This document shows positions 12,966 to 24,163 of a DNA stretch of 64,000 nt, piece after piece; the stretch's first letter is position 1; the number at the start of each line of letters is the position of its first letter. The DNA comes from Crotophaga sulcirostris. Taxonomy: Eukaryota; Chordata; Aves; Cuculiformes; Crotophagidae. The stretch covers positions 306,620 through 370,619 of the forward strand of contig VYZB01000329.1 in NCBI GenBank assembly GCA_013397455.1, written 5' to 3'. The notes under the pieces are model-generated. The model searched no databases and had not been told where the DNA came from. It was given only the letters and a program-made list of their open reading frames with translations. Made by a program: the position numbers and the translations under genes.

Positions 12966-13198
12966 CCAGATTAAGGTCTCTTTGCTCCTAAAATATTGCC
13001 CTGTTATTAGCTATGGTTTCCTGTAAGATGTGGCAAATAACGTAGTTCCATCTCTTAAGGAGCAAATGAGTATTTGCTAGCCAAAGAAAAAAACCCCCTG
13101 TGTCTATACTAGTGAATAACTCCTGCCAGAAACCTTGGTTTAACCTTGAGGCATGGCCCAGCATGACTTGTGTCCACACGACTAAAGACTGACTTCAG

Positions 13199-13254
13199 AA
13201 GCAGAATGGCTAGATCTGTACTCCTGCTGGGTGATATACTGTGGCATTGTGAAA
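13199..13254 (+). other. Exon-like segment with a short start-codon frame
   Basis: An AG (GACTTCAG) precedes the segment and AAA|GTAAGT closes it at 13255. Inside, an ATG at 13206 opens a short frame beginning 'MARSVLLLGDIL' that runs through the donor and stops soon after. The hydrophobic start resembles a signal peptide, but the acceptor has a weak pyrimidine tract. Chance is likely. Confidence 0.1.
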
Positions 13255-14599
13255 GTAAGTGCTAAAAAACATCCAGACCAAAACCAGATTTAATCGCAGG
13301 ACTACCTGGTAAAAAGCAGGAAAAAAATACTTCTTTTGTGCAAGAGACTACTTGAACTATAAATCTGCAAACAGGATACGCATCAATTAAGCATTTATTA
13401 GGACTTAAACTCATCTAGGCATGCCTACAAGTATACGTATAAGTGACAAGATAACCATGGAATTTAATGTTGGAAGCTTAACATGGCTAATGCTGCAGGG
13501 TAGACAACCTATAAATGACACTTTAGAGCTTTCATGAATTTTGTTATAAGTCTTTTGCTACTTTGATTATAGCAAAAACATCCAAATACATCCCAGCTAT
13601 AACAAGTACAACGTCATTGGTCTGATTTTGAGGAGAGGCTGTACCATATTTCTGTTGTGAGATATCCCCTTTCATTTACAAAAGAGATAAAAAGTAGCAT
13701 AAGTACGTCTGATGAAATTTGAAATGTCATATTATTGTCTTTCTGTCAAGCAGGGAAAGGACATTGATTTAGAAATCTGGAAAATTTGTTTCAAATAATC
13801 ATTTTCAAAATCTGAACGGTTTGTTCCAAATAATTTCCAATTTTTAGACAGATCTTCAATAACCAAGTTTGGATTCAGACGGGATACAACGTTTTCACAT
13901 TTTTAAAAATTATGTCTGGATTCAAATGCTGATTTAAATGCAAAGCATTTGTGTTGGTGTCTGGAGAAAAGGACAGTTATGCTGCTGAGACAGATATCTC
14001 TGCAAAACATCTCCCACTCATATCTGTCATCATTTTCCTCCTTATAGTGAAAGAAGAGGAAATAGATGTCTTGCTCTTAACTATTTTGACAACTTTACTC
14101 GCCTTGGGTTCTATGCTAATACTTGAAGAGCAACAGTGACTTAAATAAAACAATACCATTCGAGAAGTTACTATTTGCTGTGATAGTGAGTATTGCAGTC
14201 TGGTTCTTAGCAATGAATCTGAACAAAATCTTTTCCTTTGTTCCAGCCAAAACTGTCAACATTTAAGAACTGTTTTATGGACCATCAATAAAATATAAAA
14301 TATTTCTGAGTCCTCTGTAGTAAAAATGACTCATAATTATCTTGAAAAATTCCTGTACCTGATGTGGTTTTAGGTCCATTAAAAAAACGTTAAGATAAAT
14401 AAGTAATTTTCATAGCTATTAGCACTGTAGTTAAATATCCATGTTAGCTCTGGCTTCAGTAATGAAATTTCTTTGTAAAGCCTTTCCAATAAGAGCTTGT
14501 TTTGTAGAATTCCATAATTTCTAAGTAAATCAAGTCTCTAGATCACAAACCCCGGTTCTAATGGGAAACATTAATCTCCTTGACATTTTCCGGATGGGC

Positions 14600-15945
14600 A
14601 ACATGGAAGCAGGGATGTGCTACAAAGGAGCAATTTCAAACTGTTGCCCAGGAATGAGGTGAAGGTGTCAAGTAAGCCAAAGCTCATCTAGAGTTGAGCC
14701 TTTCATGGGACAACAAAGTCAGCAAGAAGTTCTAATGTTGACTTGGTAGTAAAAAGTAGAATAAAGAAAATATGCAACTTGTTGAAGGGGGCAGGTGGCT
14801 TAGTGACATCATACATGATAAGGCTGAGGTACTCGATACCTTCTTTGCTTCTGTCTTCACCAAGAGGGTCTCCAAGGCTTCTGTAATTACAGAATGTGCT
14901 TAGAGAGGCACAAACAGTGGATGAGGATCAAGTCAGGTACTGTGTGAGAGAGTTCAACCCATGTGAGTCCTGGGGACCACACAGGCTGTGTCTGAGAGTG
15001 TTAGCCAATGTCATATCAAGACCACTCTCTGCCATCTCTGAAAGGTCGTGTAGTTAAAGGAAGGACGCCAAGGACTGGATGGAAGTAAATGCTGTGCATA
15101 TTTTTAAAGAAAAGCCCAAAAGGATGATCCAAGGAACTAAAAACTGGTGAGCCTCATTTTGATCCCTAGGAAAAACATCAAGCAATCAACTTGGAAGCTA
15201 TTTCTGTGTGTGTAAACAAGGTAACTGGAAACAATCATAACGGGTTTACAAAGAATAACTCATGCCTGACAACCTGATTATCTTCTGTGAAAAGTAACTA
15301 GATTTATAGATGAGGTGAGAGGAGTAGATGTCTTTTACCAAAATTTTGGCTGGGCTTTTAGCACTGTCTCCCTAGCATTCAAGCTAGAATGCTACACTCT
15401 TGACTAATGAACAACTAGATCGGTAAAATCTGCTTTGATAGTTGAGTCGAGAGAATAGTGGTGGATGGGTCACACTCTATCTGGGGGCTGGTATCTAGTG
15501 AAGTATTGCAGGTATCTGTCGTATTGCCTGTTCTGTTTAACATTTTTACTGGTGACCCGTAAGAGGTGTTGGAGTGCAGCCTCATTAAGCGTGCAGATGA
15601 TACCAAACTAGGGGGACTGGTTGATACTTTGAATTGGGAGCACACAGAGATGTCAGAGTCAAGCTCTTCGCAGTAGCACATGTTGGGAGCATCAGCAACA
15701 GAGACAAATTGAAACAAGAGCAGCTCAGACTGGACATAATGACATAACTTTTCCCCATGAAGACAGTGAAGCAGTGGACAAGGCTGACAAGAGAGGTAGT
15801 ACAATATCTGTCCTTGGAAATTGTCAAGACTTGACTGGATAAAGACCTGGTCTGACCCCATTGCTGATCCTTCTTTTTATCAGGAGGCTATACTAGAAGC
15901 CTCTAGAGGTCCCTTCCCACCTAAATTATTCTAGGATTCCATGAG
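14600..15945 (+). mobile_element. CR1 retrotransposon: linker, reverse transcriptase, 3' tail (degraded)
   Basis: Plus-strand CR1 ORF2. It starts in the basic linker ('KAKAHLEL'-like near 14680), then shows 'KAEVLDTFFASVFTKR' near 14821-14868 and the pre-RT region near 14930-15150. The RT block that normally reads 'YLDFSKAFDTV' is here degraded to 'FYQNFGWAFSTV' near 15336-15371. The catalytic motif appears as 'RADDTKLGG' near 15590-15616, with both Asp codons kept at 15596-15601 but the preceding Phe changed to Arg. Many frameshifts and stops break the frame. After about 15640 it loses the RT C-terminal part and goes to the 3' terminal region, ending in 'TCTAGAGGTCCCTTCCCACC' and a decayed octamer tail at 15925-15945. 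The 5' edge is approximate. This is an old, non-functional copy. Confidence 0.88.
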
Positions 15946-18821
15946 TAGCGTTGCAAAATATAATTGTCCATTGGTTTTTCATATAATTTATGAAGCAAAA
16001 GACATGGTGGCATAGGTTGGTTTTAATTATTTCTACTGGAGAATATAGTGTGCGATGTGTTATAGTTCTTATTTTTATCTTCCTCTTTCCACAGTTTTAC
16101 ACTCTGCTTTATTTAGTTAGTGTAATTGATTCTAGTTACTGGCTTGGTTAATGAAAACCACCCTGCCAATAAGCAAGTTTAAAGAAAATAAAGGCAAAAT
16201 GCTATTAATCAAAGCACAGGTTCTTACAGATATTAGCAGAGCCAAATACAATGCATAAAAATGAATTGACTTAACAAGAAAGAGAAACAAGGATTTCAGG
16301 AACACAGCTGGTTTCTTTCCCAGTGACAAAATATACAAAGAGAATACAGGTCCCAAATGTCTAAGGAAAGGAAAGATGTTTAGTAGCTTGGCTTTATCCT
16401 ACATTGGCCATCTTTAGTCAGGCTTCTTTGAAATTGTTCATGACCATAGTGGAAAAAAAATAATTCAGTGCAGAGGGCTTCTTTTCCCCTCTTTGTGAAG
16501 TGATCTGATTGTTTCAGAATTTCCATTGAAAAATAAGCATGATCTCTTATTTATTGTTTCTCATAAAAGATTAAAAATAACTCCCCTTCTGGCCATTATC
16601 ATTCCAGAAAAAAAAAACCTCAGAACATTTTCAGGTCTGATCCTGTAGCTTTGAAGTCAGTGGGAACCGAATCATAGTCTTAAAACACGTTGTTTTGGTT
16701 CAATGTTGTCATACAGTTGCTCACATCTTTGTTACTTTCTATCAGTAAGATTAGAGTTTCATATTTTCTAAGAAGAGATTGCTGTTGGTTTCTGGAGGCC
16801 CTTGGAGGCTGGAGAAATGGGTTTGTATCCATATATCTGTCTAGAGACTGCTTCCACTGCAATCTGTAGAAAAGAGTGACTTGACTTCTGTAGCTTTAAA
16901 TTGGACTTGGTACGAATTGTTTCCTGTAGCTACTAAGACTACGTTGTACCAGAAAATTAAATGTGCTTCCAGCCACTCTCTGGCACTGCAGCTAACCAAC
17001 ACAGAAAGTCCTACAATCATTTTATGGAATCCTTGTGCTCTCAGACACTGAGTAGCCACATCCAAATTGCCTGTTAACAACAGCCTCTGGCCTCCACTTG
17101 CTCCAGGACTGGTTTGGACGGCAATAGCTCGACTGGGTCACAACCAGCCAGGTACCAATCGAACTTGTTTGCATTGTAGACAACAAAGCAGCAAGGCATG
17201 TTCCCTTCTACTGTTTAATTTATTAGTGTGCATAACTTCAGGGTGCAATTAATCTACCTTAATGTAGACATCTGAAAGTTCAACATTTAAACCTCTGCTG
17301 GTTACCCTGGCTTCCTGTTATACTCAGTGGAAGCAAATCCAGGCCACAATTCATCTGACCTGTCTTGTGTACTTAGTTCATATAAGATGGATTGCAATCT
17401 GGGAATGCCCATTTTTTCTTCTGACTATAAAGTGAGTCTGAGGTCACCGGGTCAGACTTAGACCTCTAACTATTAGGCACCTGAGATAAGGTGAGACAGA
17501 TATCAGCCCAATACGTACTAATAAGTTTATCAGTGTATCTCTCAGGTCAAGATACACTTTTAAAGACCACATAGATTAAATTATAGGTTTTTACTCAAGG
17601 AAAACAGTGGAAATACTTACTGAGAAGTTTCCGTGTCAGACACACAAAACTATTCTCTGCAGAATAGAACAGAACAGAGTGTGAAAAGGGTTTGTGTTTT
17701 TTTTCTGGAGCAGTTATCCAGAACTATAATATTTTCTCACATCTCTCCCAGAAGTATGATGTACTTTATCAGCAGCCATGTTTCCTTCATTCTTGTACTA
17801 AGAGTGGAGTAATGCTCATTTCATTCTTTTTTTTTTTTTTTTTTTTTTTTTTCCAAGTAGGAGCAGGCTTGAGGATCTACCTGAAGCTGTACGTTTTCAT
17901 TTCTTGTCTGTGTCTGGAGAAGTCTGGGCAGCAGCAGAGGAGGACGAGGTCAGGACTCTGCCCTCCAGCAGCATAATTGAGACAGTTTGGCTTAAGTTTC
18001 ATTAATAACCCCTCTTCCACTCTGACCTTCAGTCATAATAAATACCTGCAAACCATAGCTGTTGATTACATTTGGAGCTGATGCCAAATTATATCAATTC
18101 TGTTACCATTAATGTAAAGAAAATATTTGTGTCTGAAAATAAGTCACACTGCAGCCTATACTCATTTTTTTGCAACATTTAGTCTTTGTTATCTTCATTA
18201 GATATTTTTCTAATGATAATTAACTGAGAAAACATGACCTAAGTAAAGTTATCAAAGGATAGCAATTATGGGAACATGTGCCATATTATTCCAATTAGGT
18301 AACTGCTCATGGTGGTTTCACTTGGTAACAGCACAAAACTACTGTTCAGCCCACTATTCCCACTGTTACATTGATAAATGATCCCAAAGCTGCCTTTCAT
18401 TCAACAGGTCTGTTTTTGGACAAGGGCCAGACAAAACAAAATCACAAGATTTATAAGTACCGCAGTGGGAGGGTAAAGAGGATCTGAAGGGCATGAGCCC
18501 TGCTCTGTCTTCTCAGAATTAAAGCTCAAGAAAAATACTCCTGGTGGACAAAATCCTAAGGACTCCATTCAGTCCTTAACCAACCATCATTCAGACAAGA
18601 TCTTGCAGCCATTATTATGGATATGTCTGAAGAAAAACATAATTTAGGGTCAAATTGTGATTCTGTCGTGGGAGGACAAAAATGTCCCGGTCTTGGCAGT
18701 ACAGCATTTCCCTACATATCCTTATGCATGAAGGAACTTGTGAAACATGGAGTAGAAAGCAAGTATTGCCATGACTCCATGACTCACTTCAGCTCTGGAT
18801 GACCATGAAATGTATGGGTCC
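15946..18821. other. Unique sequence with one long poly-T run
   Basis: About 2.9 kb with only short open frames. The notable items are the T26 tract at 17827-17852 and the GC-richer segment after it (listed separately). A phrase near 16637-16667 (GATCCTGTAGCTTTGAAG, then TCAGTGGGAA) recalls palindromic repeats common in amniote genomes, but too little is left to call. Confidence 0.5.
17827..17852 (-). repeat. T26 homopolymer (poly-A on the minus strand)
   Basis: An uninterrupted run of 26 T. On the minus strand it is a poly-A that follows a GC-richer block (17853-17990). The word TTTCATT lies just outside on the left (17819-17825) and again on the right at 17997-18003, which would fit a small retroposed insert with a 7-bp target-site duplication. 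The match is short and could be chance. Confidence 0.8.
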
Positions 18822-19156
18822 AGTATCACAGTATTATAAGGTTGGAAAGGACCTCTGAGATCATCGAGTCCAAACTATAACCCAACACTAACGTCAACCC
18901 ACCATCTAAACCATGGCACTGAGTGCCTCATCCAATCTCTTCTTAAACACCTCCAGGGTTGGTGACTCCACCACCTCCCTGGGCAGTGCATTCCAATGGT
19001 TAACTATCCTTTCAGTGAAGAACTTTTTCCTAACATCAAGCCTAAATTTTCCCAGACGAAGCTTGAGTCCACGTCCTCTAGTTCTGCCACTGATCACCTG
19101 AGAGAAGAGACCAACTCCTGCCTGACTACAACCTCCTTTTAGGTAGTATTGTCAAT
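18822..19156 (-). mobile_element. CR1 retrotransposon 3' end, minus strand, well preserved, GATACTGT-type tail
   Basis: On the minus strand this encodes the C-terminal CR1 ORF2 segment with little decay: '[16 protein letters not shown]' near 19000-19045, then '[18 protein letters not shown]', open for 63 codons. It then enters a 3' UTR closing with GGACTCGATGATCTCAGAGG. The tail, read on the minus strand, is built on ATACTGTG units (18822-18840) instead of the usual ATTCTATG. The same tail variant and the same 'CAGTGCCATGGTTT' UTR block occur in the copy at 63846-63959, so the two probably share a subfamily. 5'-truncated at about 19156. It is among the younger copies in the window, judged by the intact frame. 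Confidence 0.93.
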
Positions 19157-20155
19157 CCCTCTGATGTACAGACCATAAACATTGAAATAGTTAGTTAGTT
19201 AATTCTTCTTCCTGTTTCCTCTCCTAGGCTATGCCATAAACGTCATCAAACCCAGTCAGGAGGAAGATTTTTGGGCCATGGACCTTTATAGAGTCTGTTG
19301 ACTGAAATGAAATTGGAAGACTTCACCCACCAAAATCTGGTGGAGGACCATTCATCCTCAAATACCACAATCTCAGGGAAAAATATGCCTTCAGTAGCAG
19401 AGTACTATAAAAAAATGCATCTTTGAGAGCATATGATCTCAAAGAGAAAATAGAAAAGACAAAAGGAAAGGTTAGGAAGTTAGCACTATGGTAAGAGGTT
19501 AACGGACATGATCTTACAATTAAAGATATTTACCAGAGAAATTTGAACCCCATTATACTCTGGCTCACGGTACATAAGGAAGAACTGTTTTACATCATCA
19601 AAGACAAAAACCAGGTCTATAGGTAAGCTTTAAGAATAATAAACATCCTGAATTCAAGAATAAGTCTGTCAAATGAAGGGATATTGATTTTGGAACAAGG
19701 AATATTATGTCAAACAACATTAGTTTAATTGATCTGAATTTAGTTTAAGTACTAAAAGCATTTATATACAAACAGCAAATGAAAATTAACTGCAGCTGAG
19801 TCCCTTGCTTTTCAGATTATACAATATGCACAAGCAACTGAAAGTTCTTGTAGGTATCCCAGCAGCATGGTCTGCATTCTATTCCCATAGAATGACTCAA
19901 TAGAAAAGCAATATGCTTTCTTTCAGAAAATATGAATATTTAAATCCATGTTTTGACTTTTAAAAATACACAAAACTTTCCCTTTCCCAAAAAGAATTTA
20001 TAATAAAATGCAGAAAAGACCCTAGTACTGTGGTCATCGTTACATGGTTTTTGCTCAAATATTTCAGCTTCTGGAATGAACCATCCAGGAAACATTCATT
20101 CCTTCTGATTTGCTTGCTGTTGTTGATTATTTGTTTCTACTCTCACTTAGCTACT
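19157..20155. other. Unique sequence between two minus-strand CR1 copies
   Basis: About 1 kb of AT-rich sequence with no open frame of note. It separates a CR1 3' end from a CR1 body on the same strand. They are not halves of one insertion, because both contain the same C-terminal ORF2 segment. Confidence 0.5.
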
Positions 20156-21219
20156 CAACCACCTCCTCAGCCACCTCCCTGGGCAGCCTCTGCCAGTGCC
20201 TGACCACCCTTTTGGTAAAGAAATTTTTCCTAACGTCTAGTCTGAACCTCCCTTGGCGCAACTCTTGGCCATTTCCCCTTGTCCTATCACTTGTCACTTG
20301 GGAGGAGACCAACACTTGCTTCACTACAATCTCCTTTCGTGCAGTTGTAGACAGGGACAAGGACTCCCCTCAGTCTCCTCTTCTCCAGGCTAAACAACCC
20401 AGTTCCCTCAGCTCCTCCTCGTAAGACTTGTTCTCCAGCCCCTTCACCATCTTTGTTGCCCTTCTCTCGATGCGCTCCAGCACCTCAAAGTCCTTCTTAT
20501 AGTGAGGGACCCAAAACTGAACACAGCACTTGAGCTGCGGCCTCATCATTGCTCAGTACAGGGGTACAATCACTGCCCTGGTTCTTCTGGGCATGCTGCT
20601 TCTGATACAGGCCAAGGTGTCATTGACCCTCTGAGCCACATGAGCACACTGCTGGCTCATATCCAGCTGCTGTCAACCAACACCCCCAGGTCCTCTACCA
20701 GGCAGTTTTCCAGCCATTCTACCCCAAGCCTGTAACACTGACTGGGGTTGTTTTGTCCCAAGTACAGGACTCAGAACTTGGCCCTGTTGAACCTCATCCC
20801 GTTGGTTTCAGCCCATTGATCCAGCCTGTCCAGATTCCTCTGCAGAGCCTCCCTTCCTTCAAGTAGATCAACACTTCCACCCAGCTTAGTGTCATCCACA
20901 AACTTACTAAGAGTGTACTCAATCCCCTCATCCAGATCGTTGATAAAGGTATTGAAAAGGACTGGACCCAGCACTGAACCCTAGGGAACACCAGTCATAA
21001 CTGGCCTCCAACTGGATTTAACTTCATTTTCCACCACTCTTTGGGTCCAGTCATCCAGCCAGTTTTTTACCCAGCAGAGGCTGTGCCTGTCCAGGCCAAT
21101 GACAGCCAGTTTCTCAAGCAGAATATTGTGAGAAACTGTGTCAAAGGCTTTATCAAAGTCCAAGTACACCACATCCACAGCCTTTCCCTCACGCATTAAA
21201 TGGTCAATGTCAACACCTA
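20156..21219 (-). mobile_element. CR1 retrotransposon, reverse transcriptase to C-terminus, minus strand; 3' tail missing
   Basis: The best preserved RT in the window, read right to left. In order: 'VDVVYLDFDKAFDTVSHNIL' (about 21125-21185), 'WVKNWLDDWTQRVV', 'GVP-stop-GSVLGP' (about 20965-20990), '[20 protein letters not shown]' (about 20885-20945) and '[20 protein letters not shown]'. It then continues through '[17 protein letters not shown]' (about 20405-20465) to '[14 protein letters not shown]' near 20170-20215. Two point stops interrupt it: TAG where functional CR1s have Gln (20981-20983 on the plus strand, read CTA) and TGA at 20771-20773. The catalytic pair is VDD where most CR1s have ADD. 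Oddly, the CR1 3' UTR and octamer tail are absent: homology stops near 20156, so the 3' end was deleted or replaced. The 5' truncation is at about 21219. Dead copy, but recent enough to keep long frames. Confidence 0.92.
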
Positions 21220-23335
21220 AGAAGCGTAGGCACAAAATTATACTCCAGAGTTGTAATAATAATTTTTTTTTTTTGCTTATAACATTAATTATCCACATAT
21301 CACAGTGAAATTGTAAGTGAACATAAATATATTTCACTGTTTACACAGCAATGCCAAATTTACTTCCATGTCTTGTGGTTCTGCTGAAGAATTCAGTGGG
21401 GAAATATCTGGGCATTCCACTCTTGAGCCTCTTTCAAGGTTTCTCTTAATAAGTCAGGAGTCTGCAGTCTCTTTTTAATGTCTGGTATGCACCTCACTAA
21501 AACATCAGTGAATCTTCCTGTTAATTGTTCAACTTGCTAAGTAGTAGTTCACTAGTTTCTCTAATTATTGATACTTGATCTGTACTTGCTTGAAATGTGT
21601 CTTCTTACAAGCTTAGTGTCTTGGTTAAGACTGACTGGAAGCTCAGGGGCTAGCCAAGGAAGTTTGACCTGCCATGTGGACCAAAACAGGAAATATCTAG
21701 AGGCATAGAGAAACCTCGTAAAATAAGGACATATCACTGAAAAAGGTGTATTAGTAATCTGCAGAATGTTGGTTCTAATTGCTGTTGAAATAAAAGAAGA
21801 AAGAAGCCTGACGAGTCTCATTTTGCCCATATAAAAGCAGTGGGACTTCTTACATGTGAGTTTTTCTTCTTAGTTTCAGGAAGTGTGCTCAAGAACTCAT
21901 GGGCTGAAGTGTCACAGGGATGCATGTAAATACTACTCCTGTACTGAGCCTGTGATGAGTTTGGCAAGGTTCCTAAAATATATCAGAGGTCTAGCTAACA
22001 GGGGAAAGGTTAATTCTGAGCACCAGCTTCAGATCAATTCTTCACCTTAATTCAGTGGAGTACCAGTTGACATTGGTTGTGAATCCAGTCTTTGCTGATT
22101 TGTGAGAAAGCCATCATTACGTATAAAGACATTTGTAAAGAGGTTGGTAGCTACCAGTAAAATATGATACCCTCTTTTTCTTCTTCCTAATATTCTCTTA
22201 GAACCATGTTGAAGTCTTTCTCACTGTAAATTTATGCAGTCTCCCTGCTATTGACTTAGGAGGAGGTGAATTTCTGCTTTCATCTGTCAACAGCTTCAAC
22301 ATTGCCTTATGTTTATGTCCAAATTCAATTTATATGTCTCATGCATGAGAAAATGTTTTGGTAGAAACTCATAGAATAAACAGCCTACTGATCTGAAGTT
22401 GTTTATTATTGCCATGATGAAAATTGCCATCTAACAGTAGCTAGGCAGGTAGCACCTTGTCAACACTGATTTTCTGAAAACTATTTTACAAGAAATCTCA
22501 GCTAAAACATGGCAAGTTCTTACAGTACTGTCTTCCTCTCTTGACTTACCAGTCCCTCCATTTCTCTGTTCCCTACTTCTTGTTCTGAATTTTTTTCAGT
22601 TTTGTGTTAATACACAGTCTAGTAATCACGACATATATACAGCAACTAATAAATTACAGACAGAACTCTGCTGAAACAGTGGCAGTTGCATCACTGAATT
22701 CATGAATGCAGAATGATGTCTGATTGACTTGGGAATGCTAATTGCCAGGCTGCACCAGTGTCAGTACAAACCAAAGCACAAAGAACAAGAAACAGAGAAG
22801 TGGACTCTGAAATGTGTCTGTAATGACAATTTAAACAGTGCTAGGGTCCAGATCCAGGTGTTAGAACTAGATATTCTTGATTGCCAGGGCAAATTTCGAC
22901 ACAGGTTTTTTAGTCTACCAAGCATTCTCCAAAAAGTAAATTTGCCTAGCACAATGTGGGAATCAAACTGTTCACAACAGTTTTAGTATAACTGCTTTGT
23001 TTTGAATGAGAAGAAATTTTTGCAGCAGTGACTAGCTAGAATGTATAAGTTGGCCTCCACGTCACAGAACAAATCCTAGCACTGTTAATTTACCAGTATA
23101 GGAATAACCAGCATAGATGCAACTATAGTCCAATGAATTAGTAATAGAGTTAATGCAATGTCAGGGAGCTGCAAAGCCTAGTTGAAATAGTCTTGTTACA
23201 AATTTAACGTCTGGCTTTCTCCTGGCTTGTCACTGTATCATGGCTGTATGTGCAATGCAAGCACGATTCTAAACCTCCAGGTTAATGTTATTACAACAAA
23301 AATTAAGTTCTGGCTGATATAATTTTTTTCTACAG

Positions 23336-23419
23336 TGTGTAGCTAATAAAGTTGACAAATGTCAGTAACTTAAGTATGAATTACCATATGGGATACATAC
23401 TCCTAGTTATTTTGCTAAG
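23336..23419 (+). other. Exon-like segment, non-coding in all frames
   Basis: Acceptor AATTTTTTTCTACAG ends at 23335. The donor CTAAG|GTAAGT, a full match to the donor consensus core, begins at 23420. The 84-bp segment between has stops in all three frames, so if it is an exon it belongs to a non-coding RNA or UTR. The segment is AT-rich and there is no linked exon that I can point to. Confidence 0.2.
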
Positions 23420-24148
23420 GTAAGTTTGGCACTGTGGATTTGATTGCCATAAGCAGAGTATTCCCTTATGGGGCCTCCTGAAGACAACAAGGGTAGCAGA
23501 GAAATCATTTGGCAAGTGAAATACCATTCAGTCTCTGAAAAAAATTGATTCCTCCAAGGTTGGCTTATTTACATTCCTTTTCCTAGAGAGAAAAGAATGC
23601 CAGAGACAGACAGGGAATAAAGCTCACATAAGTGCCCAGATGCATAGTGTCGTGTTGTACAATCATGCAGAATAAGCGCTTCAAGCTTCTTAATACCTGT
23701 GTCTATAGGAGGCCTGCAAAATGGTTTTGTTGATGTAGCTGTAACCTTAAAAAATATTTCTTTAGCTTGAATATAATCAGATTAAGGAGGTATCTTCACT
23801 GAAATAATCTAAAAATATTTTTACAACCAGCCTGTCCAACCCAGTGGCCTCTTTGTTTCTTTAATGCAACATTCTTTTCCTGCATTTTGAGTGTAAGATA
23901 AATAAGTATAGCTATTTATAAAACTTTGCTGAAGGTCAGAGTAAACCTCATCAAAGCTAGTAGGTGCAAGAACAGTGCTTTATTCAGAAGCATTTCAGTG
24001 GAGGCAAACAGCTGAAAAAATAATCACCTAGATTATAAGTACATGAAATGCCATAGTGGAAGTAAAAGGGGTTCGCTTTGGATTAATAGCATGAATAAGG
24101 ATAGAGATTAGAAGAACTGGTTACTGCTGTGTGCAAAACAGAGATGAT

Positions 24149-24163
24149 ACACACACACACACA
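24149..24163. repeat. (AC)n microsatellite, short
   Basis: Seven and a half AC units followed by a run of seven A. A simple repeat with no sign of further function. Confidence 0.85.

Larger units (their letters stand above)
8141..14599. other. Long unique stretch without recognised gene
   Basis: About 6.5 kb, mostly AT-rich. It holds a Cys-rich 113-codon open frame (8344-8685 -), a pair of palindromic 12-mers (10274-10315), an open frame that begins right after a splice-acceptor-like site (10847-11061 +), a 143-codon open frame (11464-11895 -) and a CCAAT/TATA-like arrangement (12903-12965). Each is described separately. No domain was recognised in any of them. Confidence 0.5.

Noticed and set aside
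15415..15861. 148-codon open frame on the minus strand
   Set aside because: It is antisense to the degraded CR1 copy at 14600-15945, whose own motifs are on the plus strand.
17692..17976. 94-codon plus-strand frame with a poly-Phe stretch
   Set aside because: The Phe string is the T26 run; nothing on either side is recognisable as protein.
20110..20424. 104-codon plus-strand frame
   Set aside because: Antisense of the CR1 C-terminal ORF2 region, which reads on the minus strand.
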